Assembly (NCBI GenBank): GCA_028825335.1
Contig: JAPKAI010000018.1
Span: forward strand, 1-38,896
Length of the DNA stretch: 38,896 nt
Reading direction: 5' to 3'
Source of the DNA: Gammaproteobacteria bacterium
GTDB taxonomy: Bacteria > Pseudomonadota > Gammaproteobacteria > Pseudomonadales > Pseudohongiellaceae
A program made the position numbers and the translations under genes. Positions 30,601-38,832 of this stretch are shown in pieces. Positions within the stretch are counted from its first letter, which is position 1, and each line of letters begins with the position of its first letter. A model generated the notes under the pieces. That model did not search any database. It had not been told where the DNA came from and worked only from the letters and a program-made list of their open reading frames with translations.

Positions 30601-30948
30601 GATGATTACACCACCACCGCCACCAAAAATCTTGATGTGCCCCGCATCCAATTCTCTGAGACGGTCTACGAGGTATTTGAAGTATTCGATATGCCCACCC
30701 TGATAAGAGCTGATGGCGATAGCATCGACATCTTCTTGAACGGCAGCATCTACGATTTCTTGGACCGAGCGATTGTGGGCGAGATGAATGACCTCGGCAC
30801 CACTGGATTGCAGGATACGGCGCATGATGTTGATGGCGGCATCATGCCCATCGAAAAGACTTGCAGCAGTAACGAAGCGAAGCCATTTGCGTCTTGACTT
30901 GGACGTTGAAGGATTCTCATTTGGTTTTTGGAATGATACTACTGACAA
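27679..30948 (-). CDS. icmF: Fused isobutyryl-CoA mutase (IcmF)
   Basis: Adenosylcobalamin-dependent carbon-skeleton mutase fused to its G-protein chaperone; the family interconverts isobutyryl-CoA and n-butyryl-CoA. Of 1089 residues, 20-155 form the B12-binding domain with LFDGHDAA (His35 the probable cobalt ligand) and a GGGGG loop. About 205-420 form the MeaB-like GTPase: Walker A GTGGAGKS (213-220), ETPGIGQGD and NKFDRKG. The linker and the TIM-barrel acyl-CoA mutase domain follow from about 540 ([27 protein letters not shown]). The start is TTG at 30948, with AAGGGG about 9 bases upstream and no earlier ATG. It may serve branched-chain or fatty-acid CoA metabolism. It is transcribed alone. 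Confidence 0.95.
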   Translation of the reverse strand: MSVVSFQKPNENPSTSKSRRKWLRFVTAASLFDGHDAAINIMRRILQSSGAEVIHLAHNRSVQEIVDAAVQEDVDAIAISSYQGGHIEYFKYLVDRLRELDAGHIKIFGGGGGVIIPAEIEELHDYGVSRIYSPNDGQTIGLQGMIDDMLRRCRDGDFRPVAPSLAELNIADRIALTRTITGIENGQYSAEELATLKDKADSIEATPILGITGTGGAGKSSSTDEIIRRFRQDSGDSLTIAVLAIDPTRKKTGGALLGDRIRMNAISHSNIFMRSIATRDATVEIPERLSEIIAAIKLSGFDLIIVETPGIGQGDAGIVPFVDTSLYVMTPEFGAASQLEKIDMLDYADIFAINKFDRKGSEDALRDVCKQVQRNRAAFDQMPDKMPVFGTIASKFNDDGITALYQALVVLLREKGLPDYAQSIESLDTKKSTQTTLIIPAGQQRYLAEIAEVVRGYHDQVQTQSQLARDRQQLTASKTMLDAASKDSSELDELIALKDNAMDSEAKWLLDAWPQLIEDYSGEEYVVKVRDREIRTALTRTSLSGTKIPRVALPDYKDHGELLKWLLLENVPGRFPFTAGVFQFKRESEDPTRMFAGEGDAFRTNRRFKQLSEHSQAKRLSTAFDSVTLYGFDPAVQPDIYGKVGNSGVSIATLDDMKELYSGFDLCHPTTSVSMTINGPAPTILAMYMNAAIDQQVEKFKGANDASPTAEEYESLKAQALENVRGTVQADILKEDQGQNTCIFSTEFSLKLMGDIQEYFTANKIRNFYSVSISGYHIAEAGANPISQLAFTLSNGFTFVEAYIARGMKVDDFAHNLSFFFSNGMDPEYTVLGRVARRIWATAMRFKYGASERSQKLKYHIQTSGRSLHAQEMSFNDIRTTLQALIAVYDNCNSLHTNAYDEAVTTPTEESVRRAMAIQLIINKEWGLAVNENSSQGSFIIDELTDLLEEAVLQEFERISERGGVLGAMETGYQRGKIQDESMYYEHRKHDGSLPLIGVNTFLNPEPEAQLQIELARSTETEKQSQIDRLAAFKSKNAEHSIEALERLRRAAINNENVFEELMDAVRYCSLGQITDTFFEVGGQYRRNM

Positions 30949-31064
30949 AATCTAGGCCCCTTTTCTACGTTGAACTTCATTACGACTTATTTCCTTAAAT
31001 CGCAATTCAGAGCCAGTTTAGCGCACTCTAGTTTACTGCGCTCTAGTTTAGAGGCCTTTCGGGG

Positions 31065-31970
31065 TCACCTCGCCGCCGTTATGGGGTGTTTCGCGAGAAA
31101 AGAGACGATGGCAGCTGCTGTTTCTCGAGGCTTCTCGAGCCCCATGGCATGTCCAGCAGCCTCTAGGTCAACTAGCGTGATGCGCTCACCGAACTCTAGT
31201 TTCATTCGGCTGCCATTCTCGGGCGGGGCAGTCTTGTCGTCTACTCCTTGGATGATTAACATAGGTCCATTCCCACCGGCCCACCATTGCTCTAGCGGAG
31301 TATTTCTATTGGCTTCCCTCTGCGAGCGCCGGGCATCAGGCCAGTATTTCAACGTTCTCACGTAGTCGAGAACAATCTCATCATCGGTGTGTGGAGAAAA
31401 CAACGTGCGTCTCGCCAGTCCGAATTTTTCGGCTTCAGGTAGGGTGGCGTCTCCCAACAATCTCCCCAGTTCGCCTGGAATCGTGAGCGGCTTGGCTAAG
31501 CCTCCTGCCGCAATAAGAGAAATGCTTGCAACTGATTCGGGATGATCTGTGGCAACCATTCGTGCAGTTCTGTTGCCCAGCGCCCAGCCCAAAAGGTGGG
31601 CTTGCTCTAACCCGAAGGCTTCGATGATAGCGACCACATCCTGTGCATAGTCATTAAGAGTAAGGCCTTCTAAATCGCCTGTGCTTCCCATGATTCCACG
31701 CTGGTTCACGGCTATAACTCGATAGCCCGCATCAGCTAAGAGCGGAGCTAGGGACTTGTAGCGAGAAAAATCTCCGCCTGAGCCGGGCAGAGCAACTAGG
31801 GTTTCCTGCTTGCTTGAGCCGGACCCCCACACCTCAACCTGCAGTTGAGCATGTCCGATATCGATCATTCTTTGGATGCGGTCCGCTGCGAATATGCCGC
31901 TCGAAAAAACCAAGCTAAGCAATACGAGAATGGGCTTGCCGGCGGTAATAAATTTGATGTACTGACGCAT
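31065..31970 (-). CDS. Exported alpha/beta hydrolase-fold protein lacking the nucleophile serine
   Basis: Translated from ATG 31970, which has a GGGGAT ribosome site just upstream, the protein has 301 residues and a signal peptide (about 1-29, SSGIFAADR); a longer frame to 32042 lacks such support. The alpha/beta hydrolase fold is clear: oxyanion region LPGSGGDFSRY, NQRGIMGSTG, nucleophile elbow LLGWALGNR, acid region QGVDDKTAPP (Asp244 or 245) and His274 in AAGHAMG. The elbow normally reads GxSxG; here Ala130 replaces Ser. Related proteins with Ala at this site exist, to my recollection, so it may be a non-hydrolytic or unusual enzyme. Substrate unknown. Confidence 0.85.
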   Translation of the reverse strand: MRQYIKFITAGKPILVLLSLVFSSGIFAADRIQRMIDIGHAQLQVEVWGSGSSKQETLVALPGSGGDFSRYKSLAPLLADAGYRVIAVNQRGIMGSTGDLEGLTLNDYAQDVVAIIEAFGLEQAHLLGWALGNRTARMVATDHPESVASISLIAAGGLAKPLTIPGELGRLLGDATLPEAEKFGLARRTLFSPHTDDEIVLDYVRTLKYWPDARRSQREANRNTPLEQWWAGGNGPMLIIQGVDDKTAPPENGSRMKLEFGERITLVDLEAAGHAMGLEKPRETAAAIVSFLAKHPITAAR

Positions 31971-32066
31971 AGTATCCCCATCTAAAAATCGAAAGCTGAT
32001 TGGAGTGAGTTCTGATTCTATCACGCAAAGTTGAGTCGCCAAGTTGTATTGAAATGCTGGTCGGCC

Positions 32067-32096
32067 TTGGGCTTTCCCGTGGCTCTTCTGTATAGT
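32067..32096 (+). promoter_or_regulatory. Putative promoter very close to the EamA start
   Basis: TTGGGC at 32067-32072 and TATAGT at 32091-32096 are 18 bases apart. The predicted start point is at or within a few bases of the ATG at 32103, implying a leaderless or nearly leaderless mRNA. Confidence 0.35.
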
Positions 32097-32102
32097 GCGG
32101 CC

Positions 32103-32990
32103 ATGGAAGCGTGGATACTTTTTACACTATTGGCAGTAGCGATGCAGTCGGTGCGTACCGCCGCACAGAAACAGATTGCGCAAAGCATTTCTGCAGCATC
32201 CACCACGCTTGTGCGCTACCTATTCGGTCTTCCCTTCGCGCTTGGGTATTATTTTTCTCTTTCCCATTTTTATCAAGGTGAGGAATTTGTTGGCAATACC
32301 GTCTTTTATAAAGCTTCAACGCTAGCTGCCATAGCGCAAATATTTGCTACTGTTTTCCTAATTAAGGCGCTTACTTTGCGCAACTTTGCCGTTGGTACAG
32401 CGCTGGTGAAAACAGAGGCTTTGCTAACAGCGGTTCTTGGGGCGGTATTCTTTTCGACGGCACTGAGTTCTATCGCCTACCTTTCAGTCTTTTTAGGAGT
32501 GGTCGGCGTCCTAATCGCGAGCAACTGGAAAGTCAGCTGGCAAGATCTGGTTGAGAATGAAAGTATAAAATATGGCGTCGGTGCAGGGCTGGGCTTCGCT
32601 CTGGCATCGCTATGGATACGGGAGGCATCTCTATCTTTGGGTGTGCCGAGGCTGCTTAGTGCATCAACTGTACTGCTGTATATGGTGGCGATCCAGACTG
32701 TGTTATGCCTGCTATTTGTGGCTATTCGGGAACGGAATCAACTTGCTCTGGTTCTGTCCCGATGGAGATCCTGCGTTTTTATTGGCTTCACCAGTTTGGC
32801 AGGCTCAGTGGGCTGGTTCACGGCAATGAGCCTGCAAGATGCGGCAGTAGTTAAGACGCTAGGTCAGACTGAGTTCGCTGTCACTCTGCTGATAACCTAC
32901 TTTTATTTCGGTGAAAAGATAACGGCGAAAGAATACGTCGGGATCATGTTGGTTGCGCTGAGCGTCATATTACTGCTTGTGGCAGCCTGA
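32103..32990 (+). CDS. EamA/DMT-family membrane transporter
   Basis: 295 residues from ATG 32103; a longer frame from 32031 adds 24 residues without membrane character, and the first membrane helix begins at EAWILFTLL. About ten hydrophobic segments in two five-helix halves fit the drug/metabolite transporter superfamily. Typical features are the RYLFGLPFALGYY and ALVKTEALLTAVLGAVFF segments in the first half and KTLGQTEFAVTLLITYFYFGE plus the EYVGIMLVALSVILL end in the second. Substrate cannot be inferred. No ribosome site is visible before 32103. It is divergent from the hydrolase, with 132 bp between starts. Confidence 0.85.
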   Translation: MEAWILFTLLAVAMQSVRTAAQKQIAQSISAASTTLVRYLFGLPFALGYYFSLSHFYQGEEFVGNTVFYKASTLAAIAQIFATVFLIKALTLRNFAVGTALVKTEALLTAVLGAVFFSTALSSIAYLSVFLGVVGVLIASNWKVSWQDLVENESIKYGVGAGLGFALASLWIREASLSLGVPRLLSASTVLLYMVAIQTVLCLLFVAIRERNQLALVLSRWRSCVFIGFTSLAGSVGWFTAMSLQDAAVVKTLGQTEFAVTLLITYFYFGEKITAKEYVGIMLVALSVILLLVAA

Positions 32991-33005
32991 CTCTTGTCAA
33001 AAAAT

Positions 33006-33137
33006 CTATTCTTTTAACAGTTCTGCGTCGTAACCCAACTCTTTTAGTCTGGCGAGCATGGCCAGTTTTCTCCATATAAAATTGAGCCGATAATAGAGAG
33101 TATTGTTTGCTATTATGCAACGTAGAACAAAGTCAAT
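33006..33137 (-). pseudogene. Possible 3' relic of a minus-strand gene
   Basis: A minus-strand frame open for 43 codons ends in TAG at 33006. It encodes an amphipathic, protein-like end (FIWRKLAMLARLKELGYDAE). The only ATG is at 33059, leaving 17 codons. It fills the gap between the EamA stop and the amidohydrolase start. It may be the tail of a deleted gene, or chance. Confidence 0.25.
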
Positions 33138-33152
33138 TTAGAAGAGGTTGTC

Positions 33153-34493
33153 ATGCTAAGAAGTACGCTATTTTTGGTTTCAATGGTTCTCAGTACAGCT
33201 TTATATGCGCAAGCATTCGGTGAATGGAAAATCATTCATGCCGGCATACTGCTGGCGGATGCGCGTGAAGAAGTCCTAACTGAGCAGAGTATTATTATTA
33301 GAAACGATGAGATTGTCGAAGTGCGCGGTGGCTATGTCTCGCCCGGACAGGTGAGTGGCACTGCTAACGCTAGAGTGATCGACCTAAGCGATCAGTTCGT
33401 AATGGCTGGTCTCATCGATTCTCATACGCATATTTTGAGTCAACAGGAGCCGAACGGTCGTGAGATTCGAGTTACCCGTTCCTCGCAACTTAGCACCTTA
33501 ATGGGAGTCGAGTTTGGCATGCGGACACTGCGTGCTGGATTCACCACTATCCGCAATGTAGGTTCTGATCGAAATGCGATCTTTGCTTTGCGCGATGCAA
33601 TTAATCAGGGCATCGTTATGGGTCCGCGAATAAAAGCCGCTGGGCAAGGGCTAACACCAACAGGCGGTCATGGAGATGGTGGTGGATATCGCGATGATGT
33701 ATTTCCTCATCCTCACTCGGGTGTTTGCGATGGCGTGGCCGAATGCCGCAAAGCGGTTCGTACACAGATAAAATACGGGGCCGACCACATAAAGTATGTA
33801 GCTACCGGCGGCGTACTTAGTCAAACCGCTACTGGTACTGGTCAGCAATTTACTGACGAAGAGCAGATCGCTCTGGTACAGGCTGCTCATGCAATGGGCC
33901 GAAAAGTAGCAGCGCATGCACACGGAAAAATCGGCTTGGAAGCCGCTTTACGAGCTGGAGTGGATTCCATCGAACATGGCTCCTACCTCGATGCCCAGAC
34001 GGCTGACTTATTTGTTGCAACAGGCGCTTATCTGGTTCCAACTTTAATTGCAGGTCACACGGTCGAGCGAATCGCTACGGAGCGGCCTGACTTCTTTGTC
34101 CCTGCAGTTCGCCAGAAGGCCCTTGAAGTAGGTCCGGTCATGAGGAATGCGCTACGACTCGCTTATGAGCGAGGAGTGAAGATTGCCTTTGGCACAGATG
34201 CCGGCGTGAACGATCACGGCACTAATGCTTACGAGATGGTGTTGATGAACGAGGCGGGTATGCCCGAGCGAGCTATCCTAATTTCCGCGACTATCAACGC
34301 CGCCGACCTTATGGATCTGACCGATATTACTGGAACAATCGAGGCGGGAAAAGATGCGGACATTGTTGCTACCGCTGGCAATCCTCTTGAAAATATTTCG
34401 GCGATGATGAGGCCGACCTTTGTTATGGCGCGCGGCAATCAAGTAAACCTCGACGTGCCACCGGTTGACCTGTTTCCTTGGCCAGAGATTTAA
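33153..34493 (+). CDS. Secreted metal-dependent amidohydrolase (dipeptidase/imidazolonepropionase-like)
   Basis: 446 residues with a signal peptide (about 1-20, ALYAQ). The amidohydrolase TIM barrel is complete: His91 and His93 in DSHTH, a probable carboxylated Lys214 in DHIKYVATGG, His255/257 in AAHAHG, His275 in IEHGSY and Asp349 in FGTDAG. This set matches the binuclear-zinc subgroup that includes Xaa-Pro and Xaa-Arg dipeptidases. The exported form suggests hydrolysis of peptides or related amides in the periplasm. A good AGAAGAGG ribosome site precedes ATG 33153. It appears to be a single-gene unit. Confidence 0.9.
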   Translation: MLRSTLFLVSMVLSTALYAQAFGEWKIIHAGILLADAREEVLTEQSIIIRNDEIVEVRGGYVSPGQVSGTANARVIDLSDQFVMAGLIDSHTHILSQQEPNGREIRVTRSSQLSTLMGVEFGMRTLRAGFTTIRNVGSDRNAIFALRDAINQGIVMGPRIKAAGQGLTPTGGHGDGGGYRDDVFPHPHSGVCDGVAECRKAVRTQIKYGADHIKYVATGGVLSQTATGTGQQFTDEEQIALVQAAHAMGRKVAAHAHGKIGLEAALRAGVDSIEHGSYLDAQTADLFVATGAYLVPTLIAGHTVERIATERPDFFVPAVRQKALEVGPVMRNALRLAYERGVKIAFGTDAGVNDHGTNAYEMVLMNEAGMPERAILISATINAADLMDLTDITGTIEAGKDADIVATAGNPLENISAMMRPTFVMARGNQVNLDVPPVDLFPWPEI

Positions 34494-34917
34494 ACAGTAA
34501 TTCAGCAAACTTAGCCGCCGGATGAGTTTAAATATTGAGTTCGCCGGCCGATTCTGCCCTGCCCAATTCGATCGGAGATGGACCTTATCGTAATTGAGCT
34601 AGATAAGATCAAAGTAGGAGGAACGTTTAGCCGTTTCCAAGACTCGGGCTCCGTGTAAATGGATCGTGAGTAATCCAATCGAGAGTAGTTTTCTCCAAAC
34701 TATCAGGCAGCTCTACCAGCATCCTATATTCAATCAGCCTAGATCGACCAAAACTAACTGCCAGATTTTAATATCTCTGGCAGGTTGGGAATAGCGGAGT
34801 CTAACTAAGAATGTAGTGATCGGTCCCTCTGATTTTGGGTCAAATCATCATTAGCCTCTGCACTGCTTATCGGGCACAATCCATGTCATAAGGGATAGGG
34901 ATAGGGTCGAAACAGGT
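34494..34917. other. Intergenic region with inverted repeats, no gene seen
   Basis: No open frame looks real. Three dyads are present: 34581-34610 (CTTATC/GATAAG core, 8 of 9 pairs), 34758-34783 (CTGCCAGA and TCTGGCAG, 10-base spacer) and 34830-34847 (TGATTT/AAATCA). A GGAGG at 34618-34622 resembles a ribosome site but is not followed by a start codon. GGGATA repeats occur just before the next gene (34890-34905). Confidence 0.4.
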
Positions 34918-35769
34918 ATGAATTTACTACACATCTCAGATATGCATTTTGGCCCTCGTCACTGGCAAGGGAGTAGTGAGCTACTGCTAAAGAAACTGAA
35001 CAGCTACGCGGCTGATATTGTAATAAACACCGGCGACAATACGACCGATGCTCTCGAAAGCGAATTTGAAGCGGCAGGCAATTTTCTGGATTCGATTGAT
35101 TGTGAGCACATCGTTTCGATCTCTGGAAATCATGATAAACGGAATATGCGTAGTGCCGAATATTTCCGTCAATATATCGATGACATCGAAGTAATTCGTC
35201 CGCTAGATCGTGAAAAATGTGGTAAGAAAAACATTTTTCTTGATGCGAATGCTAACGGATTGACGGAGCATTTTACTGACATCAACTTCCTTAAGAACAT
35301 CACTATTGATGGTGTGTCTATCCTAGTGGTTTGCCTCGACTCCTGCGAGCTCTATGAAGACAACGGTCTTGTAGACAAGGAAATGTTAAGAACAGTTTCT
35401 CAGGCAATTGATAAAGCGAGCTACGATCGGATAATTCTTCTAAACCACCACTCTATTCTCGATACCGACTCAGACCCTCTTTTTAATTCGCGAATTGTTA
35501 TCGAGTTTGTAATAGAGAACAATATTGAACACGTCTTCTGTGGCCATACCCATCAGCTGTCAGTAATGAGTTCGACTGACCTGTATCACAAGCACTCATT
35601 CACTCAATACAAAAATGGGTCTCTATCAAGTATTAATACCCCCCATGACACGAATATGTTTTTGTACTATGAGAACTTTGGCTCTGAAGAGATGGTAATT
35701 CATGTGGTTAGAGTCATTGTTGAAGGCCAAAGTCTGAAGTTTGAGGAAGAACTAATTAGTCCTAATTAG
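34918..35769 (+). CDS. Calcineurin-like metallophosphoesterase (class III phosphodiesterase type)
   Basis: 283 residues, cytoplasmic (no signal peptide). The full metal-binding set is visible: Asp8 and His10 in SDMHFG, Asp40 in TGDNTTD, Asn71 and His72 in GNHDK, His177 in LLNHHS, and His210/His212 in CGHTHQ. This resembles the CpdA-like cyclic-nucleotide or glycerophosphodiester phosphodiesterase group. A phosphate-ester transporter homologue begins 17 bp downstream, which favours a role in organophosphate use over cAMP turnover; that is inference. An AGG lies only 2 bases before the ATG and AGGG about 12 bases before, so the ribosome site is imperfect. Confidence 0.9.
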   Translation: MNLLHISDMHFGPRHWQGSSELLLKKLNSYAADIVINTGDNTTDALESEFEAAGNFLDSIDCEHIVSISGNHDKRNMRSAEYFRQYIDDIEVIRPLDREKCGKKNIFLDANANGLTEHFTDINFLKNITIDGVSILVVCLDSCELYEDNGLVDKEMLRTVSQAIDKASYDRIILLNHHSILDTDSDPLFNSRIVIEFVIENNIEHVFCGHTHQLSVMSSTDLYHKHSFTQYKNGSLSSINTPHDTNMFLYYENFGSEEMVIHVVRVIVEGQSLKFEEELISPN

Positions 35770-35786
35770 TTCCAAGAGCTAATAAA

Positions 35787-37112
35787 ATGAATACCTTAAG
35801 CACACCGAGTATCCGTTGGGAAATGCGAATCGTCATTAGTATGTGTTTAGGCTACGGCATGCTAATGCTTTGCCGGACAGTTGTCGGTGTCGCCGGGCCT
35901 GCAATGCTGGCTGACCCTATGCTTACTCTTGATACCGCGACCTTCGGCGCTATTCTGGGCTGGGGTACGGCTGGCAATTTAACGGGGAAACTCACAACTG
36001 GCGTTCTCGCTGACAAGCTCGGCGGGAGTAAGGTGTTTGTCTGGGCCGTTGGGCTCGCGGCCATCGCTACATTCATTTTTGGCACGCTATCAAGCAACAT
36101 TGCTTTCTTTACGCTGTATTTTCTCACGGTATTTGCCAAGTCTGCCGGCTGGCCATCGATGGCGAACATAATTCGCGTTGGTTTTGTTCAGGCTAAGCAT
36201 GGCCGAGTATGGGGCTTTATCGCAACAAGTTCGCGAGTAAGCTCCGTTGCTACCACTGTGCTGGTCAGCAGTTTACTCCTCATAATGTCCTGGCGAGGTT
36301 TGTTCTATATGGCGGGGGCGCTTGCGCTTCTGAGCGCTATCATATTGCCCCGGTACTTGAAGAGCTCGATACAAGGCTCAGAAACATCACTCGCCGATGT
36401 GGAAGACCCAGCCGAGACTATCTCTGCTTGGTCAAAAGATCACCCGCTCAGCAAAACAGAGACACGCGCCGCGATCCGCGTTTTCATCAGCAATCCTAGG
36501 TTTTGGCTAATCAGTCTTGGTGTTTCTTCACTTGCGGTTCTTTTCGAATTTCAGGTCTTTTTGCCCATTTATCTTAGTGAGACATTTTCCTTACCACCAG
36601 CCCAAGCTGGTATGGCGTCTTCGGCGTTTCCGCTGGGCTGTCTCGTTGCAGTTTTCAGTGGCGGCTTCATCTACGATAAACTTTCTAAGAAGAATATTGT
36701 TTATACGATGAGTGCGAACTTGATTGTCGCTGTGCTATGTCTTCTGGGTTTGCGCCTTCTTGGTGTCTACGATTTTAGCTCTGGATTGGAATTGGCACTT
36801 ACTGTGGTTTTGATATTTGTTTTTGGCTTCGCTATCTCGCCGGCATATTACATTCCAATGAGTGTCTTTTCGATCGGCTTTGGTGGCAAGCACTGCGGTT
36901 TGCTTGTTGGCTTAATCGATGCGTTTGCCTACTTTGGCGCAATGATGTTCGACTTCATTGGTGGTGCCGTGGCAAACAAAGAAGGGGGGTGGGAAGATTT
37001 CATCCTCATACTTATCGTCACCTCTATGCTGGCGACAATCATCATGACGACATTCCTCTATCTAGACTATCGAGACTCAGAGCGCGATCTCGAATTGCCC
37101 CAGCCTTCCTGA
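35787..37112 (+). CDS. MFS transporter, organophosphate:phosphate antiporter-like
   Basis: 441 residues with about twelve membrane helices. The family A motif is present as GVLADKLGGSKVF after helix 2, and a related GFIYDKLSKKNIVY in the second half. The N-terminal YGMLMLCRTVVGVAGPAML and AGWPSMANIIRVGF resemble the glycerol-3-phosphate/hexose-phosphate (OPA) branch, in which an Arg in helix 1 and another near helix 5 bind phosphate. It starts 17 bp after the metallophosphoesterase, so they are probably co-transcribed and share a substrate pathway. Substrate unproven; a sugar-acid or other organic-anion transporter remains possible. Confidence 0.85.
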   Translation: MNTLSTPSIRWEMRIVISMCLGYGMLMLCRTVVGVAGPAMLADPMLTLDTATFGAILGWGTAGNLTGKLTTGVLADKLGGSKVFVWAVGLAAIATFIFGTLSSNIAFFTLYFLTVFAKSAGWPSMANIIRVGFVQAKHGRVWGFIATSSRVSSVATTVLVSSLLLIMSWRGLFYMAGALALLSAIILPRYLKSSIQGSETSLADVEDPAETISAWSKDHPLSKTETRAAIRVFISNPRFWLISLGVSSLAVLFEFQVFLPIYLSETFSLPPAQAGMASSAFPLGCLVAVFSGGFIYDKLSKKNIVYTMSANLIVAVLCLLGLRLLGVYDFSSGLELALTVVLIFVFGFAISPAYYIPMSVFSIGFGGKHCGLLVGLIDAFAYFGAMMFDFIGGAVANKEGGWEDFILILIVTSMLATIIMTTFLYLDYRDSERDLELPQPS

Positions 37113-37303
37113 AGCAGATCGGTATCGCTCGATGCTAATGATGGGCTAGTTAAGAACAGTTTTTGCTTTTCATTTGTAGATGAGACCAGGCCGCTTTCCT
37201 CTATAGAGAAGTCGTCGATCATCAAATGCAAGCCATCTCGCCTGGCTATAGATTGCTTTAGTAGCGGCTGTTCCTTACATTCTATAGCGTGGACATATAC
37301 CAC
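37067..37303 (-). pseudogene. Orphan minus-strand frame next to the small membrane peptide
   Basis: 78 codons from GTG 37303 to a stop at 37067, overlapping the last 46 bp of the MFS gene on the other strand. Composition is protein-like (RRDGLHLMIDDFSIEESGL, NEKQKLFLTS). It is in the -1 frame relative to the 31-residue membrane peptide that overlaps its start, so the two may be halves of one anchored protein split by a frameshift, or two coupled small genes. I do not recognise a family. Confidence 0.35.
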
Positions 37304-37377
37304 CAGAGAAGTATCAGGGTGAGTATAAGTATGAGGGTCGCGTTAGCGATCATTTTGTTAGCCCACAATATTTTCAT
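37282..37377 (-). CDS. 31-residue single-pass membrane peptide
   Basis: The minus-strand ATG at 37377 starts MKILWANKMIANATLI and continues as a run of Leu, Ile and Trp, ending in TAG at 37282. A GAGG ribosome site lies 7 bases upstream, which is ideal. It would form one membrane helix with a basic N-terminus. It overlaps the start of the 78-codon frame downstream. It is either a true small protein or the 5' end of a frameshifted gene. Confidence 0.45.
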   Translation of the reverse strand: MKILWANKMIANATLILILTLILLWWYMSTL

Positions 37378-37449
37378 CCGCGATCCTCTATGCCCTTACC
37401 GTTATCATTTCTATTTCCCGTGCAGATAGCGTCAATCTAATTCATGCTA

Positions 37450-37776
37450 CTAAGATTCTATTTCGCCATCTCTAATTACATAAATAGTATGAGTGACCGA
37501 GCCATCTATGATGGTTTTTATTCTAGCTTTGACAGGGAATATCTTTCCATCTATTCGCTCCATAGGTACATTAATAGCTTCCTCCTGGTCCACGTTTCTG
37601 TGCCAATAATTCCGAGAAAAAAGCTCATCTATATACATCTTCCTAATTATATTTGCGCTGGTATATCCAAATATGTTCTCAGCTCTATTGTTCCAAGATA
37701 GTAGCAAGCCGGAATTGCTCACGCTGAGAATGGTATCTATAGAGTTGTCGAGAATGAATCTTAGGTCTGTCTCGGC
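37450..37776 (-). pseudogene. PAS-domain sensor remnant
   Basis: The frame is open for 109 codons between TGA 37777-37779 and TAG 37450. It encodes a PAS domain: FILDNSIDTILSVSNSGLLL, then WNNRAENIFGYTSANIIRK, and near the end MERIDGKIFPVKARI and THTIYVIRDGEIES. No start codon precedes the first PAS strand; the only candidate, GTG 37722, cuts into the domain. The same frame continues upstream with further stops at 37912, 37993 and 38035 and helical segments such as RDSIERMLLRYES. It looks like the remains of a larger sensor (kinase or cyclase) whose output domain is gone. Confidence 0.6.
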
Positions 37777-38098
37777 TCATGTACTTTCGTACCTGAGCAG
37801 CATGCGCTCGATAGAATCCCGGTTCATTATTTTTTTATCAACAAATGATATTGGTGGGGCTACTGAAATTGGAATCCGATACAAACGGATTATGAGGAAA
37901 GTCAACCGAACTCAGTTTACGAGAATAGCCTGAAGAATTCTAAGTGTTTCTTTCCAATCGAATCCTGAGTCCGGCCGAACACCGAACCAAAATCAGGCAT
38001 CCAAACTGCTATCTCGAGGAGCAACGTATTTCTTCTAGATTAAGAGTTAGCCAAGAAGGCGAAAAACTAAATTCCTAGTACCTTAAGCACTCTTGAGG
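37777..38098. other. Gene-poor stretch between the PAS remnant and the DUF2058 gene
   Basis: No intact gene is seen. The minus strand carries the possible upstream part of the PAS pseudogene, interrupted by three in-frame stops. No terminator or strong promoter was recognised. Confidence 0.35.
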
Positions 38099-38647
38099 TT
38101 ACCAAGTTAAGTCATCCGGGATTTGAAAATCTGCATAAGGGTCATCTTCTTCGGCAATAGTATTTTGTTGTGCCTTAAACACTACGACCTTAGCATCACG
38201 CTGTTCAATCTTCTTTGCTACACCCATGGGGACTAATACGTGATTATGTTTTTGTCCGTTTTTTTGCCTAACTATTGTAAGTGCGCCGCGACTGAGTTGA
38301 TCAATTTGAGTTTGACTGACGTAAATATGCCTAATTACACTAGCATCGGTAAAACTGAATTTCTGATCACCGTCTTTCGCGACAATGTTCATCTCAATGA
38401 GCTGTTTTATCTGAGCCACCACTGCATGTTTTTCGGCTTGCCTATTCTTCTCCAAATTCAGCTGCCGGTCTTTCGCGATCTTCTCGGACTTTGCTCGATC
38501 CTGTTCTAACTTATATTGATCAACGGCAGGGTTCTTGGTCTTACGAGCAAGTTTTTCCTGTTTGTTTTTTGCGCGCTTGAGTTGCTTGGCTTTCTTGTCG
38601 TCTATCAAGCCAGATTTTTTGAGTTGATCTTGTAGGGAAACGGACAT
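38099..38647 (-). CDS. DUF2058 (YaiL-like) nucleoprotein
   Basis: 182 residues. The start, MSVSLQDQLKKSGLIDDKKAKQLKRAKNKQEK, shown here as two adjoining blocks of one highly basic coiled-coil (1-75), is typical of the family. A compact C-terminal domain follows with FSFTDASVIRHIYVSQTQ, LSRGALTIVRQ and DDPYADFQIPDDLTW. E. coli YaiL is described only as a nucleic-acid-associated protein, so the role is unknown. It is transcribed leftward from the AT-rich region near the right edge and has no operon partner in view. Confidence 0.85.
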   Translation of the reverse strand: MSVSLQDQLKKSGLIDDKKAKQLKRAKNKQEKLARKTKNPAVDQYKLEQDRAKSEKIAKDRQLNLEKNRQAEKHAVVAQIKQLIEMNIVAKDGDQKFSFTDASVIRHIYVSQTQIDQLSRGALTIVRQKNGQKHNHVLVPMGVAKKIEQRDAKVVVFKAQQNTIAEEDDPYADFQIPDDLTW

Positions 38648-38832
38648 AAGTAAATAATTAGTTAGGTGGTTAGTTGAGTGAGTGGCAGTTAGAAAATTCG
38701 GTACAAACCACGATCTGTATTAGCTTAACATAGGAAATTCGAAAAACGAGAGTTAATACCTTGGGAGCCCGCGTGCTGATTTGTAGCGAAAATTGGTTTA
38801 GTACTGCCATGATGTAGATTGTTGTCACTACC

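Noticed and set aside
31971-32042. Upstream extension of the alpha/beta hydrolase by 24 residues
   Set aside because: The internal ATG at 31970 has a clear ribosome site and begins a proper signal peptide; the extension would bury it.
32031-32102. Upstream extension of the EamA transporter by 24 residues
   Set aside because: The extension lacks membrane character and contains the promoter-like sequence; ATG 32103 starts the first helix.
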